64,000 nucleotides of DNA, taken from assembly GCA_000421085.1 (NCBI GenBank), contig ATWE01000010.1, forward strand, positions 62,001 through 126,000, given 5' to 3'. Shown here piece after piece: positions 37,258 to 50,443 of the stretch. The notes below the pieces were generated by a model that did no database searches, was not told the DNA's origin, and worked only from the letters and a program-made list of their open reading frames with translations. How positions within the stretch are numbered: position 1 is the first letter of the stretch; each line of letters begins with the position of its first letter. The DNA comes from Ensifer sp. USDA 6670. Lineage in GTDB: Bacteria > Pseudomonadota > Alphaproteobacteria > Rhizobiales > Rhizobiaceae. The position numbers and the translations under genes were made by a program.

Positions 37258-38122
37258 TGAGCATGCCCTCCAGCATGGCGTTGCAACCGTCTATGTCCTT
37301 TTGGAATTCCCTGAGATCGAAGCTAACCTCGCGGATCGGCGGGGCGAAACGCCCCTTATCGACGTCCTCGACGGCCTGATCATAGGCATCGCGGTCGATC
37401 GGCTTGAACTTCACGATGTCGCCGGGGCGGAAGAACACCATGAAGTCGCGCAGGTAACTCGTCGTCTGGGTCGGATCGAAGATCGGCATGGGGGTGATGC
37501 CGAACATCTGATAGCCGCCGGCGCCGCGCACCGAATAGATGCAGCCGAAGCACCCGCCATGACCGACAGTCAGTTTCGGCGTATCCGTGCGGGGCCGCAG
37601 GTATTTCGGCACCTGGATCTGCCGCTGGCGCTCAACCATCTGATACATGAAGGGCAGGCCCGCGACGAAGCCGACCATGGAGACGAACCACGGCGATCCG
37701 GAATGTGCGCCAACGAAGTCGTCGACTGCGCCGTAGCCATTGATGCGGGCGGCGTAATCGAGGTCGGTGCCAGTGGGATCCTGATGCCGTTCACGGAAGC
37801 GCATCAGCGTCTCATGCGTCCAGGGATCGTTGTAGAAGACCGGGATCTCGACGATACGCGTCTTCAGCACCGGCTCGGCCCTGGCCGCCGCACCCTCGAT
37901 TGCCTTCACCTCCTTCAGGATGTCGTTCGGGTGGATGACGTCAGGATCGAACTTCATCTGGAGGGAGGCGTTGGCCGGGCAGATTTCGGTGACACCCTTG
38001 ATGCCGCTTTCGCGCACGCCCTTCGCCATCGAAAGGCTCGTGAAGAAGGCTTCGAGCGACATTTCCTCGCTGCATTCGACGAAGAGGTGCTCATCGCCCC
38101 CGAATGTGTATCTGGCGCTCAT
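37247..38122 (-). CDS. pxpB: PxpB/KipI-type carboxyltransferase subunit
   Basis: A 291-residue AHS1/KipI-family protein with IPVFYND (about 101), FVAGLPFMYQM and the GGYQMFGITPMPIFDP signature. With PxpC it forms the cyclophilin-like carboxyltransferase pair seen in 5-oxoprolinase and in urea carboxylase. ATG 38122 overlaps the biotin carboxylase stop (TGATG). It is somewhat longer than standalone KipI (~220-240), the extra length being in the N-terminal half. Confidence 0.87.
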   Translation of the reverse strand: MSARYTFGGDEHLFVECSEEMSLEAFFTSLSMAKGVRESGIKGVTEICPANASLQMKFDPDVIHPNDILKEVKAIEGAAARAEPVLKTRIVEIPVFYNDPWTHETLMRFRERHQDPTGTDLDYAARINGYGAVDDFVGAHSGSPWFVSMVGFVAGLPFMYQMVERQRQIQVPKYLRPRTDTPKLTVGHGGCFGCIYSVRGAGGYQMFGITPMPIFDPTQTTSYLRDFMVFFRPGDIVKFKPIDRDAYDQAVEDVDKGRFAPPIREVSFDLREFQKDIDGCNAMLEGMLNGH

Positions 38123-39507
38123 CAGGCAACCTCCGCAGTCGCGCCGGCCTTTGCGGCGAATTCGGTTTCAAGCCATTGTTCGAGGAAGCGCGTATCGAAG
38201 GCGCCGCGCGCTACGCTGGCATCGGTCGCAAGCGCCAGGTGCAACGGGATTGTGGTGGGAATGCCCTCGATCACCAGTCCTTCGAGCGCCGTCCTCAACC
38301 GCGCCAGGCAGGTCTCTCGCGTCGCCCCCCAGACGATCAGCTTGCCGATAAGCGAATCGTAGAAGGGCGGGATCGTGTAGCCTTCATAGAGCATGGTGTC
38401 GAAGCGCACGCCCTCGCCCTGCGGCGCGACAAGCCGGGAAATGGTGCCGGGCGCGGGCATGAAGCCCTTGACCGGGTCTTCCGCATTGATGCGGCATTCG
38501 ATGGCATGGCCGTTGGAAGTGACGTCCGCCTGCCGGATCGACAGCGGTGCGCCACCGGCAATGCGGATCATCTCCTCGACGAGATCGATGCCGGTGATCA
38601 TCTCCGTCACGGGATGCTCGACCTGGATGCGGGTGTTCACCTCGATGAAATAGAATTCACCGGTCGACTCGTCATAGAGATATTCGACCGTGCCGGCGCC
38701 GCGGTAACCCACTTCACGGGCCAGCGCCACGGCGCTCTCGCAAAGCCTGGTCCGCACATCACCCGGCAAAAGGAAGGACGGCGCCTCCTCCCAGACCTTC
38801 TGACGGCGGCGCTGCAACGAGCACTCCCGCTCGAAGCAATGGATGAAGTTCTCGCCGTCGCCAAGGATCTGCACCTCGACATGGCGCGCTTTGGTGACGA
38901 CTTTCTCCAGATAGAGACCGCCATCACCGAAGGAAGCCAGCGCTTCCGTGGAAGCCTGGGGGAAGTGGCGCTCGAGATCGGCAAGGTCGGCGGCGATGCG
39001 GATGCCGCGACCGCCACCGCCTGCCGCCGCCTTGATCATGATCGGAAAGCCCGTTTTCGCCGCCACGGCACGGGCGTCCTCGATCGTCGCAAGGCGTCCC
39101 GCGCTGCCCGGAACGGTCGGCAGGCCGGCCTTTGCGGCGACTTCGCGGGCCGCAACCTTATCGCCGAGCAGGCGAATCGCGTCACCCTTCGGACCAATGA
39201 AGATCATGCCGGCCGCCTCGACGGCGTCTGCGAAGTCGGCATTCTCCGACAGGAAGCCGTAGCCCGGATGCACGGCGTCGACACCGGCCGCCCGCGCGGC
39301 GTTCACCACAGCCTCGACATTGAGGTAGGATTTCTTCGGCGCCGGCGAGCCGATGTCGATGGCCTCATCCGCCAGCTTCACCGCCAGCATGTCGGCATCC
39401 GCCGCGCTGTGGATCTGTACGGTGCGGATACCGAGGGCTTTCGCCGCCTTGATGATGCGCACCGCAATCTCGCCGCGGTTGGCAACGAGGATCGAGCGGA
39501 TCGTCAT
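38122..39507 (-). CDS. Biotin carboxylase (AccC-like)
   Basis: A 461-residue ATP-grasp biotin carboxylase: ILVANRGEIAVRI at the N-terminus, HPGYGFLSEN, the Gly-rich KAAAGGGGRGIR loop, ECSLQRRRQK and the catalytic EVNTRIQVEHPVTE. It carboxylates biotin on the carrier protein. It is coupled to the carrier gene by a 4-base overlap. Because it sits with pxpB/pxpC rather than accB of fatty-acid synthesis, I infer it feeds the PxpB/PxpC carboxyltransferase, as in a split urea carboxylase. Confidence 0.88.
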   Translation of the reverse strand: MTIRSILVANRGEIAVRIIKAAKALGIRTVQIHSAADADMLAVKLADEAIDIGSPAPKKSYLNVEAVVNAARAAGVDAVHPGYGFLSENADFADAVEAAGMIFIGPKGDAIRLLGDKVAAREVAAKAGLPTVPGSAGRLATIEDARAVAAKTGFPIMIKAAAGGGGRGIRIAADLADLERHFPQASTEALASFGDGGLYLEKVVTKARHVEVQILGDGENFIHCFERECSLQRRRQKVWEEAPSFLLPGDVRTRLCESAVALAREVGYRGAGTVEYLYDESTGEFYFIEVNTRIQVEHPVTEMITGIDLVEEMIRIAGGAPLSIRQADVTSNGHAIECRINAEDPVKGFMPAPGTISRLVAPQGEGVRFDTMLYEGYTIPPFYDSLIGKLIVWGATRETCLARLRTALEGLVIEGIPTTIPLHLALATDASVARGAFDTRFLEQWLETEFAAKAGATAEVA

Positions 39508-39746
39508 GCCTCCACCTCGGCAATGACCTGCCCTGCCATGACCGGCTCCTCATTTTCGACCAGGAAGGTAATATTCCTGCCCTCGACGCCGGCCGCCACC
39601 TCCTGGAAGGTCTTCATTACCTCGATGAGCCCGATCGCATCGCCGTTCGTCACGCTGTCGCCGTCCGCCTTGAAGGGCGGCACGTCCGGCGAAGACGCCC
39701 GGTAGAAGGTGCCCGGCAGGGGCGATCTGATCTCGATCTTGCTCAT
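39504..39746 (-). CDS. Biotin carboxyl carrier protein (short)
   Basis: An 80-residue biotinyl domain. The biotin-attachment site reads EVMKT (Lys about residue 45) instead of the canonical EAMKM. No N-terminal AccB extension is present. It is cotranscribed with the biotin carboxylase, whose start lies within its last codons. Confidence 0.87.
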   Translation of the reverse strand: MSKIEIRSPLPGTFYRASSPDVPPFKADGDSVTNGDAIGLIEVMKTFQEVAAGVEGRNITFLVENEEPVMAGQVIAEVEA

Positions 39747-39772
39747 GATGTCTCTCTCTCCACTTTGTAAAG

Positions 39773-40549
39773 TTAGCGCGCGGCGACAGCCGAGACCGGC
39801 GCAATGCGAATGCCCGCCCCCACCAAGGCCTCACGCATCTGGCGCACGATCTCGAAGGCTCCGAGCGTATCGGAATGAAAGCAGATGGATTCGAAATCGA
39901 CATCGATGTCGTTGCCCGTGACGGTCCGGACCTTGCCCTCCTGGCAGGCGCGCAGGACCTTGCGGGCAATGGCAACCGGGTCGGGCCGGCCGGCATCACG
40001 CGTGAAGACGATGGAGCCGCTGTCGTCGTAGTCGCGGTCCGCATAGAACTCGCGCACAACGGGTTGGCCCGCTTCTTTGGCAGCGCGGAATGTCGCCGAA
40101 CCGCCCATGCAGAAAATATAGGCGTTCGGTTCGACGGTGCGCATGTAGTCTACGAGTATCCGTGAAAGCTCCGGATTGACCGCCATCTCCATGTATAGCG
40201 CGCCATGCGGCTTGACATGCTGCAGGCGCACGCCGTGGCGGTGGGCGAATTCCCTGATGGCGCCTACCTGATAAATCACGTCGTTGACGAGTTCCCTGGC
40301 GGTGCCCGAGATCTTGCGACGGCCGAATCCCTGCAGGTCGTTGTAGCCGGGATGGGCGCCGACACCGACGCCGTGCTCGGCCGCCAGCCGCACCGTCTCG
40401 TCCATCAGGTTGGGGTCGCCGGCGTGGAAACCCGCGGCAATGTTGGCGGAGCTGATCAACGGCATCAGGCTGGCGTCGTCCGTATCACCGACGCGCCACC
40501 GGCCGAAGGCTTCACCCATGTCGCAATTGATGTCGACGACCTCACGCAC
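39773..40549 (-). CDS. pxpA: LamB/YcsF family protein, 5-oxoprolinase subunit A type
   Basis: A 258-residue PxpA homologue with [12 protein letters not shown] at the N-terminus, [13 protein letters not shown] (the usual Cys in this block is Ala here), [16 protein letters not shown] and GGSATF. In 5-oxoprolinase PxpA converts the phosphorylated lactam to product with PxpBC. The start is GTG 40549, after GGGGAAGAG. First gene of the operon, it diverges from a LysR gene with a shared 256-base control region. Confidence 0.87.
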   Translation of the reverse strand: MREVVDINCDMGEAFGRWRVGDTDDASLMPLISSANIAAGFHAGDPNLMDETVRLAAEHGVGVGAHPGYNDLQGFGRRKISGTARELVNDVIYQVGAIREFAHRHGVRLQHVKPHGALYMEMAVNPELSRILVDYMRTVEPNAYIFCMGGSATFRAAKEAGQPVVREFYADRDYDDSGSIVFTRDAGRPDPVAIARKVLRACQEGKVRTVTGNDIDVDFESICFHSDTLGAFEIVRQMREALVGAGIRIAPVSAVAAR

Positions 40550-40636
40550 TGTCTCTTCCCCACATGCTTTTTCTCGACGACAGGCACGCTAGGCCCTTTA
40601 CCTCCTTTTGAAAAATTCTATTTTTACAGGGGTGAA

Positions 40637-40651
40637 TTCTGAAATTCAGAA
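40637..40651. promoter_or_regulatory. LysR-type operator candidate between pxpA and lysR
   Basis: TTCTGAAATTCAGAA is a perfect 7-1-7 inverted repeat that satisfies the T-N11-A rule for LysR boxes. It lies in the AT-rich 40550-40805 gap between divergent genes, 88 bases from the pxpA start. Confidence 0.55.
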
Positions 40652-40805
40652 CGAAATGCCTGGTTTTGTTGCGCCGTAAAAACCTTAAAAAATAGCGTGA
40701 TAATTCAAATCCGCCTGAAGTACGTGCTCGACGTGCCCGTTTCGTCATCAATAGTTCTGATTTTTCGATAGGAGCCCGCGATAAACCAGAAGGACTCGCA
40801 CAGCC

Positions 40806-41708
40806 GTGACGCTCAGCCTCCGCCAGATCCGCTACTTTGTCGCCACTGCCGAGCTAGGCCAGATATCGCAGGCCGCGGTCGACCTCTCCATCTCCCAGTC
40901 CGCCATCACCACGGCGATCAAAGAACTGGAGCGGACCGTCGGCGTCAGCCTGTTCCTGCGCACGCCGCACGGCATGGACCTCACGCCCGCGGGACGGCAG
41001 TTCCTTTCGCACGCCTACGAGATTCTGAAGAAGGTGGACGAGGCGACGCATCTCAATGCCGTCAGCAGCGAGATCGAGGGCAAGCTGACGGTCGCCGCGA
41101 CCTATACAGTGATCGGGTATTTCCTGCCGCTCCATATAGAGCGGCTGCACCGGCTCTTTCCCCGGCTCGAAATCCAGCTCTTCGAGCTCAACCGCGAATC
41201 CATCGAAGAGGGGCTTTTGAGCAACCGCTACGACATGTCGGTACTGCTGACTTCGAACATCCTCAATCCGGCACTGGTGACCGAGAAGGTGCTGAGCTCC
41301 ACGCGCCGGCTCTGGCTGCCTGCGCAGCACCCGCTGCTGCAGGCCGAAACGGTCGGCCTGAAGGAGATCGCCGACGAGCCCTACATCATGCTGACGGTCG
41401 ACGAGGCTGCCCATTCCGCCCTCAAATACTGGAGCGCCACGCCCTACCAACCGCGGGTCACCCTGCGCACGTCGTCGGTGGAGGCGGTACGGTCGCTGGT
41501 CGCCAACGGCCAGGGCGTCGCCATCCTCTCCGACATGGTGCACCGACCCTGGTCGCTCGAGGGCCGGCGCATCGAGACCGTCAATATCAGCGACGCCGTC
41601 CCAGCCATGGACGTCGGCCTCGCCTGGCGGCGGAACATGGAATTGACGCCTCCCATGCTCGCCTTCCGTTCCTATTTCCAGCAGGCTTTCCACCTGCCGG
41701 AACGCTGA
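40806..41708 (+). CDS. LysR-family transcriptional regulator
   Basis: A 300-residue LysR protein with an N-terminal winged HTH (LRQIRYFVATAELGQISQAA; SQSAITTAIKELERTVGVSLF) and a substrate-binding effector domain (about 90-295). The start is GTG 40806. Divergent from the pxpA operon with a palindromic box between, it is the likely activator of that operon. Effector unknown. Confidence 0.9.
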   Translation: MTLSLRQIRYFVATAELGQISQAAVDLSISQSAITTAIKELERTVGVSLFLRTPHGMDLTPAGRQFLSHAYEILKKVDEATHLNAVSSEIEGKLTVAATYTVIGYFLPLHIERLHRLFPRLEIQLFELNRESIEEGLLSNRYDMSVLLTSNILNPALVTEKVLSSTRRLWLPAQHPLLQAETVGLKEIADEPYIMLTVDEAAHSALKYWSATPYQPRVTLRTSSVEAVRSLVANGQGVAILSDMVHRPWSLEGRRIETVNISDAVPAMDVGLAWRRNMELTPPMLAFRSYFQQAFHLPER

Positions 41709-42105
41709 TCAGCCAGTTGCGAGGAACACGAGCGCCTGTGTCAGGCCTGCCGCATAGGCCACGAACGCGATGATCGCGGTCGCCGGCACTGAAAGCGCGG
41801 CATAGGCACCGCCCCAGACATGAAGCCAGCTACCTGTGGGCAGCCGCGACGAACCGGGCGCAGATGCCGAGCGGATTGAAGGCCGGCACATGGCTGGAGC
41901 GGTACTCGATGGTGCTGGCGATTAGACTAGCACGCGGTACCGGTCGATCAGGATATGCGCCATGGCGACGGCGACCCAGGCGACAACGAAGATGCCCTGA
42001 TAGGCCAGCGCCGACAGCAGACAGGTGAACCTCGGCGAGCATCAGCACATGGACGATGACGCCGACCGCGATGGCCCAGCCGATGCGCCCGAACGGCGAC
42101 CGGCC
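41709..42105 (-). pseudogene. Frameshifted remnant of a membrane permease (NCS1 purine/cytosine permease-like)
   Basis: Reading leftward, hydrophobic segments continue across frames: GRIGWAIAVGVIVHVLML in one frame, AYQGIFVVAWVAVAMAHIL in another, then EYRSSHVPAFNPLGI and finally GGAYAALSVPATAIIAFVAY ending at a stop at 41709. At least two or three frameshifts and the missing N-terminus make it non-functional. The segment order resembles the C-terminal third of NCS1-type purine/cytosine/hydantoin permeases, by eye. It ends against the LysR stop. The 42106-42308 stretch up to gltD shows nothing convincing. Confidence 0.45.
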
Positions 42106-42308
42106 GGCCGATCAGGCCGCCCCGTTCAGCCAACCCTCAGGGCCAGGCATCTTTCTGCCAGAGTCAGAGGCGATCATCTCGGACCTACATCCGGGTACGC
42201 CCCTTCGCCGATCGCCTCTGCCTTGACGAAAACCTTCTCCGGCAGAACTGCTTCCATTTAACCCGGAAGGGCTCTGAAAGAGCGTCGTGGCGAGAGAGGC
42301 TCGAACGA

Positions 42309-43766
42309 CTACCGCGGCAGCACCGTCGAGCCCATCAGCGCCTCGTCGATCGCGCGCGCCGCCTGCCGGCCTTCGCGGATAGCCCATACGACGAGCGACT
42401 GGCCGCGGCGAATGTCGCCCGCCGCCCACAATTTGTCGACCGAAGTTCTGTAGTCGCGCTCGTTGGCGACGACATTGGTCGAACCGCGGCGGTCGGTGTT
42501 GACCGTCAGCTTGTCGCCGAGATCCTTGAGCACGCTGTCTGCGAAGGGACCGCAAAAGCCGATTGCGATGAAGGCGAGATCGGCCTTGATGATGAACTCG
42601 GTACCGGCGATCGGCTTGCGGCGCTCGTCGACCTGACAGCATTTGACGCCGGTGAGAATGCCATCCTCGTCACCGACAAACTCGATCGTCGCGACCTGGA
42701 ACTCGCGAACCGCACCCTCGGCCTGGCTGGAAGAGGTGCGCATCTTCGTCGCCCAGAAGGGCCAGACCGCAAGCTTGTCTTCCTTCTCGGGCGGCTGCGG
42801 ACGAATGTCGAGCTGTGTCACCTTGACGGCGCCCTGGCGGAAGGCGGTGCCGACACAGTCGGATGCGGTGTCGCCGCCGCCGACGACGACGACGTGCTTG
42901 CCGCCGGCGAGGATCGGCTCGGACGGCCAGCCCACGCTGTCGATGTTCTCGCGGCCGACGCGACGGTTCTGCTGTACCAGATAAGGCATGGCGTCGTGCA
43001 CGCCGACGAACTCCACGCCGGGGATGCCGGCGTCGCGCGGCGTCTCGGAGCCGCCGCAATAGAGCACCGCGTCGTTTTCATCGACGAGCTTTTGCACCGC
43101 GATATCGACACCGACATTGACGCCGCAATGGAAGGTCACGCCCTCGCCCCGCATCTGCTCCACACGACGGTCGATGAAGTTCTTCTCCATCTTGAAGTCC
43201 GGGATGCCGTAGCGCAGCAGCCCGCCGGGCTTGGACTCGCGCTCGTAGACATGCACCTCGTGGCCGGCGCGCGCCAGCTGCTGGGCAGCCGCCATGCCGG
43301 CCGGCCCGGAGCCGATGACCGCGACCTTCTTGCCGGTCTTGGTCACGGCCGGCTGCGGCACGATATAGCCCATCTCATAGGCTTTGTCGGCAATCGCCTG
43401 CTCGACCGTCTTGATCGCCACCGGCACGTCTTCGAGGTTCAGCGTGCAGGCTTCCTCGCAGGGCGCCGGGCAGACGCGGCCGGTGAATTCCGGGAAGTTG
43501 TTGGTCGAGTGCAGGTTGCGGATCGCCTCGTCCCAATTGCCGTTATAGACGAGGTCGTTCCAGTCCGGGATCTGATTGTGCACCGGGCATCCGGTCGGCC
43601 CATGGCAATAGGGAATGCCGCAGTCCATGCAGCGAGCGGACTGCTTCTGCACTTCCTGATCGGACATCGGAATGGTGAATTCGCGGAAATGGCGGATGCG
43701 GTCGGATGCCGGCTGGTACTTCGCCACCTGCCGGTCGATCTCCAAAAACCCAGTAACCTTGCCCAT
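42309..43766 (-). CDS. gltD: Glutamate synthase (NADPH) small subunit
   Basis: The 485-residue beta subunit takes electrons from NADPH through FAD to the large subunit. It has N-terminal cysteine clusters for 4Fe-4S centres ([23 protein letters not shown]), an FAD motif [14 protein letters not shown] (about 153-166) and a NADPH motif GGGDTASDC. Full length for GltD. It lies 99 bases downstream of gltB on the same strand and is presumably cotranscribed. Confidence 0.95.
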   Translation of the reverse strand: MGKVTGFLEIDRQVAKYQPASDRIRHFREFTIPMSDQEVQKQSARCMDCGIPYCHGPTGCPVHNQIPDWNDLVYNGNWDEAIRNLHSTNNFPEFTGRVCPAPCEEACTLNLEDVPVAIKTVEQAIADKAYEMGYIVPQPAVTKTGKKVAVIGSGPAGMAAAQQLARAGHEVHVYERESKPGGLLRYGIPDFKMEKNFIDRRVEQMRGEGVTFHCGVNVGVDIAVQKLVDENDAVLYCGGSETPRDAGIPGVEFVGVHDAMPYLVQQNRRVGRENIDSVGWPSEPILAGGKHVVVVGGGDTASDCVGTAFRQGAVKVTQLDIRPQPPEKEDKLAVWPFWATKMRTSSSQAEGAVREFQVATIEFVGDEDGILTGVKCCQVDERRKPIAGTEFIIKADLAFIAIGFCGPFADSVLKDLGDKLTVNTDRRGSTNVVANERDYRTSVDKLWAAGDIRRGQSLVVWAIREGRQAARAIDEALMGSTVLPR

Positions 43767-43865
43767 CTTATGATCCTGACATCTTCAATCTCAACAGGCG
43801 CGCCTCGAGCGCGCGTGATGGCCCCCTGAACCCGAGCGGGCGGGAGCCGTTTTCACGAGGGCCGG

Positions 43866-48590
<4,725 letters not shown>

Positions 48591-48864
48591 CTTTTCCCTC
48601 CTGTTGACCCCGGGAATTCCGGGCATAACGCGGCCCGCACGCGGTTGCCGCATTGCGCTTTTCGCATGGCGGCAAGCCGGGGCATTATCGTCGCATGATC
48701 CTGATCAGGTCGCAAATGTAGCGCGGCCGCGTCAGGCACTGATGTCCGCGACCATCCTGACGCCAAGAAATAACGACCGGATGAAATCCGGCGAAACCCC
48801 CTCGCGCTCCACGCCGGCTGCCGCTTTTCACGGTGCTTCCGGCGATTGTTCCGGCCCCTAGACC

Positions 48865-48893
48865 GAAATAGGACAGCAAACCTGTCCTATTTC
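48865..48893. promoter_or_regulatory. Perfect inverted repeat in the gltB upstream region
   Basis: GAAATAGGACAG (48865-48876), loop CAAAC, CTGTCCTATTTC (48882-48893): a 12-bp perfect stem centred ~290 bases from both gltB and the divergent aldolase gene. There is no T tract on either strand, so an operator or small-RNA structure is more likely than a terminator. No clear sigma-54 promoter was found in the 48591-49170 gap, and no other ORF there is convincing. Confidence 0.5.
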
Positions 48894-49170
48894 ATGCGCT
48901 CTATGCCAGAAACCGCCCTCCTTCGCAAGGGCCACGGCCGCAAAAAATGCGGGAGATTTTGCCGAACATTGCCAGAAATTGCGCGGTTTTGAAATTTTAT
49001 TACCGCTCCCCGGCGCTTTCTTTACTTTGGTTTCAAACTGGTCTCCTGTTGGCACCACAAGCCGGCATGCACCGGCCGGAGCCGCTTGCTTGCCCGCGGG
49101 ACTCGGCTATGGTCGCGCCGATGCGGCTCACCGCGTCGCGCCGCTCGATACAAACAGGGTAAACTTCACG

Positions 49171-50217
49171 ATGATCTTTTCCTCCGACAACTGGGCCGGC
49201 GCCCATCCGGCGATTGCCGAAAGTCTGGTCACGCACGCAGAGGGCTATGCTTCCGCCTACGGCACGAGCGAGCTCGACCGGAGGGTGGAACAGAGATTTT
49301 CGGAGATTTTCGAGAGGGATGTCGCGGTATTCTTCGTCGGCACCGGAACGGCCGCAAACTCCCTTGCGCTTTCGAGCGCCAATCGGGCGGGCGGAATCGC
49401 TTTCTGCCATCGCGAAGCGCATGTGAACGTCGACGAGTGCGGCGCGCCGGAGTTCTTTTCGCACGGCGCGAGGCTGTGCCCGGTCGAGGGCGCCCGCGGC
49501 AGGATGGAACCGGCGAAGCTCGAGGCTGAAATTCGGCGGTTCCCGAAGGAGAACGTCCATGGCGGTCAGCCGATGGCGGTGACGGTGACGCAGGCGACCG
49601 AGAGCGGCACCGTCTATTCGCTCGACCAGATCGAAACGATCGCCTCGATCGCCCGCTCCCATAAACTGCCGCTGCACATGGATGGCGCCCGTTTCGCCAA
49701 CGCTCTGGTCAGCCTTGGGACGACAGCGGCCGAGATGACCTGGAAGCGCGGCGTCGATCTGCTTTCCTTCGGCGGAACCAAGAACGGCTGCTGGTGCGCC
49801 GAGGCGCTGGTGCTCTTCGACCTTTCGAAGGCGCAGGAGATGCACTTCCTGCGCAAGCGCTCGGCTCAGCTCTTCTCCAAATCGCGCTTCGTCGCCGCCC
49901 AGTTCGACGCCTATTTCGCAGGAGATCTCTGGCTCGATCTCGCGCGCCACGCCAACGCAATGGCGCGGCGCCTCGCCGACGGCATCAATGCTTCGGCCGG
50001 GAGCCGGCTTGCCTGGGCGCCGGATGCTAACGAGGTCTTCGTCGTGCTGAAGCGGGAGGCCGCCGGCCGGCTGCAGCGGCAGGGCGCCCTTTTCTACGAT
50101 TGGGAGGTACCGCACGATCTCGAAGGCAGCCTCGCGGAAGACGAAGGGCTCTATCGCCTGGTCACCAGCTTCGCCACCCGCGCCGAGGACGTCGACCGTT
50201 TCGTCGCCGCCTGCTGA
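49171..50217 (+). CDS. Low-specificity threonine aldolase / beta-eliminating lyase family
   Basis: A 348-residue fold-type I PLP enzyme. The FFVGTGTAANSLAL phosphate-binding segment, LPLHMDGARFANAL (PLP-ring Asp) and SFGGTKNGCW (Schiff-base Lys, about residue 200) are clear. It likely cleaves L-threonine or allo-threonine to glycine and acetaldehyde; related phenylserine aldolases and alanine racemase-type activities cannot be excluded. The ribosome site is weak (AGGGTAAAC). Confidence 0.85.
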   Translation: MIFSSDNWAGAHPAIAESLVTHAEGYASAYGTSELDRRVEQRFSEIFERDVAVFFVGTGTAANSLALSSANRAGGIAFCHREAHVNVDECGAPEFFSHGARLCPVEGARGRMEPAKLEAEIRRFPKENVHGGQPMAVTVTQATESGTVYSLDQIETIASIARSHKLPLHMDGARFANALVSLGTTAAEMTWKRGVDLLSFGGTKNGCWCAEALVLFDLSKAQEMHFLRKRSAQLFSKSRFVAAQFDAYFAGDLWLDLARHANAMARRLADGINASAGSRLAWAPDANEVFVVLKREAAGRLQRQGALFYDWEVPHDLEGSLAEDEGLYRLVTSFATRAEDVDRFVAAC

Positions 50218-50283
50218 TGCGCGCATGGCAGGTGTCGAAGCGCGCCGCATGAAATCCTGCGAATGCGAAGCGCCCCGCGCCGA

Positions 50284-50331
50284 TAGAGCGGATTGAGGAA
50301 AAGCGCATGCGGTTTTCCGCCCGCATCCCGC
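50284..50331. repeat. Dispersed intergenic repeat, copy B
   Basis: AGAGCGG (50285) plus a 24-base core (50308-50331), matching copy A at 12159-12206 in spacing and in 20 of 24 core bases. It lies 20 bases left of the AT-rich hairpin, as a composite repeat. Confidence 0.55.
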
Positions 50332-50350
50332 GTCTCGACTTCTTGGAATC

Positions 50351-50398
50351 GATCACGTTCATGTTTTTAGGTCGACCCGACCTAAAAACATGGTGATC
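50351..50398. repeat. Long AT-rich palindromic repeat element
   Basis: GATCAC (50351-50356) pairs with GTGATC (50393-50398), and ATGTTTTTAGGTCG (50361-50374) pairs with CGACCTAAAAACAT (50378-50391). The near-perfect 20-bp stem resembles repeats common in rhizobial intergenic DNA (recalled). It precedes the symporter gene by 45 bases and could affect its mRNA. Confidence 0.6.
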
Positions 50399-50443
50399 CA
50401 GTGCTTGCGTCCGGCATCCCGATGGGCTTACACGGCAAGCACC

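Noticed and set aside
41830..42048. Separate small genes in the permease remnant
   Set aside because: The short frames fit better as pieces of one frameshifted permease; none has a ribosome site.
48591..49170. Sigma-54/NtrC promoter for gltB
   Set aside because: TGGCAC occurs near 49052 but without a TTGCW partner at the right distance, and on the wrong strand for gltB.
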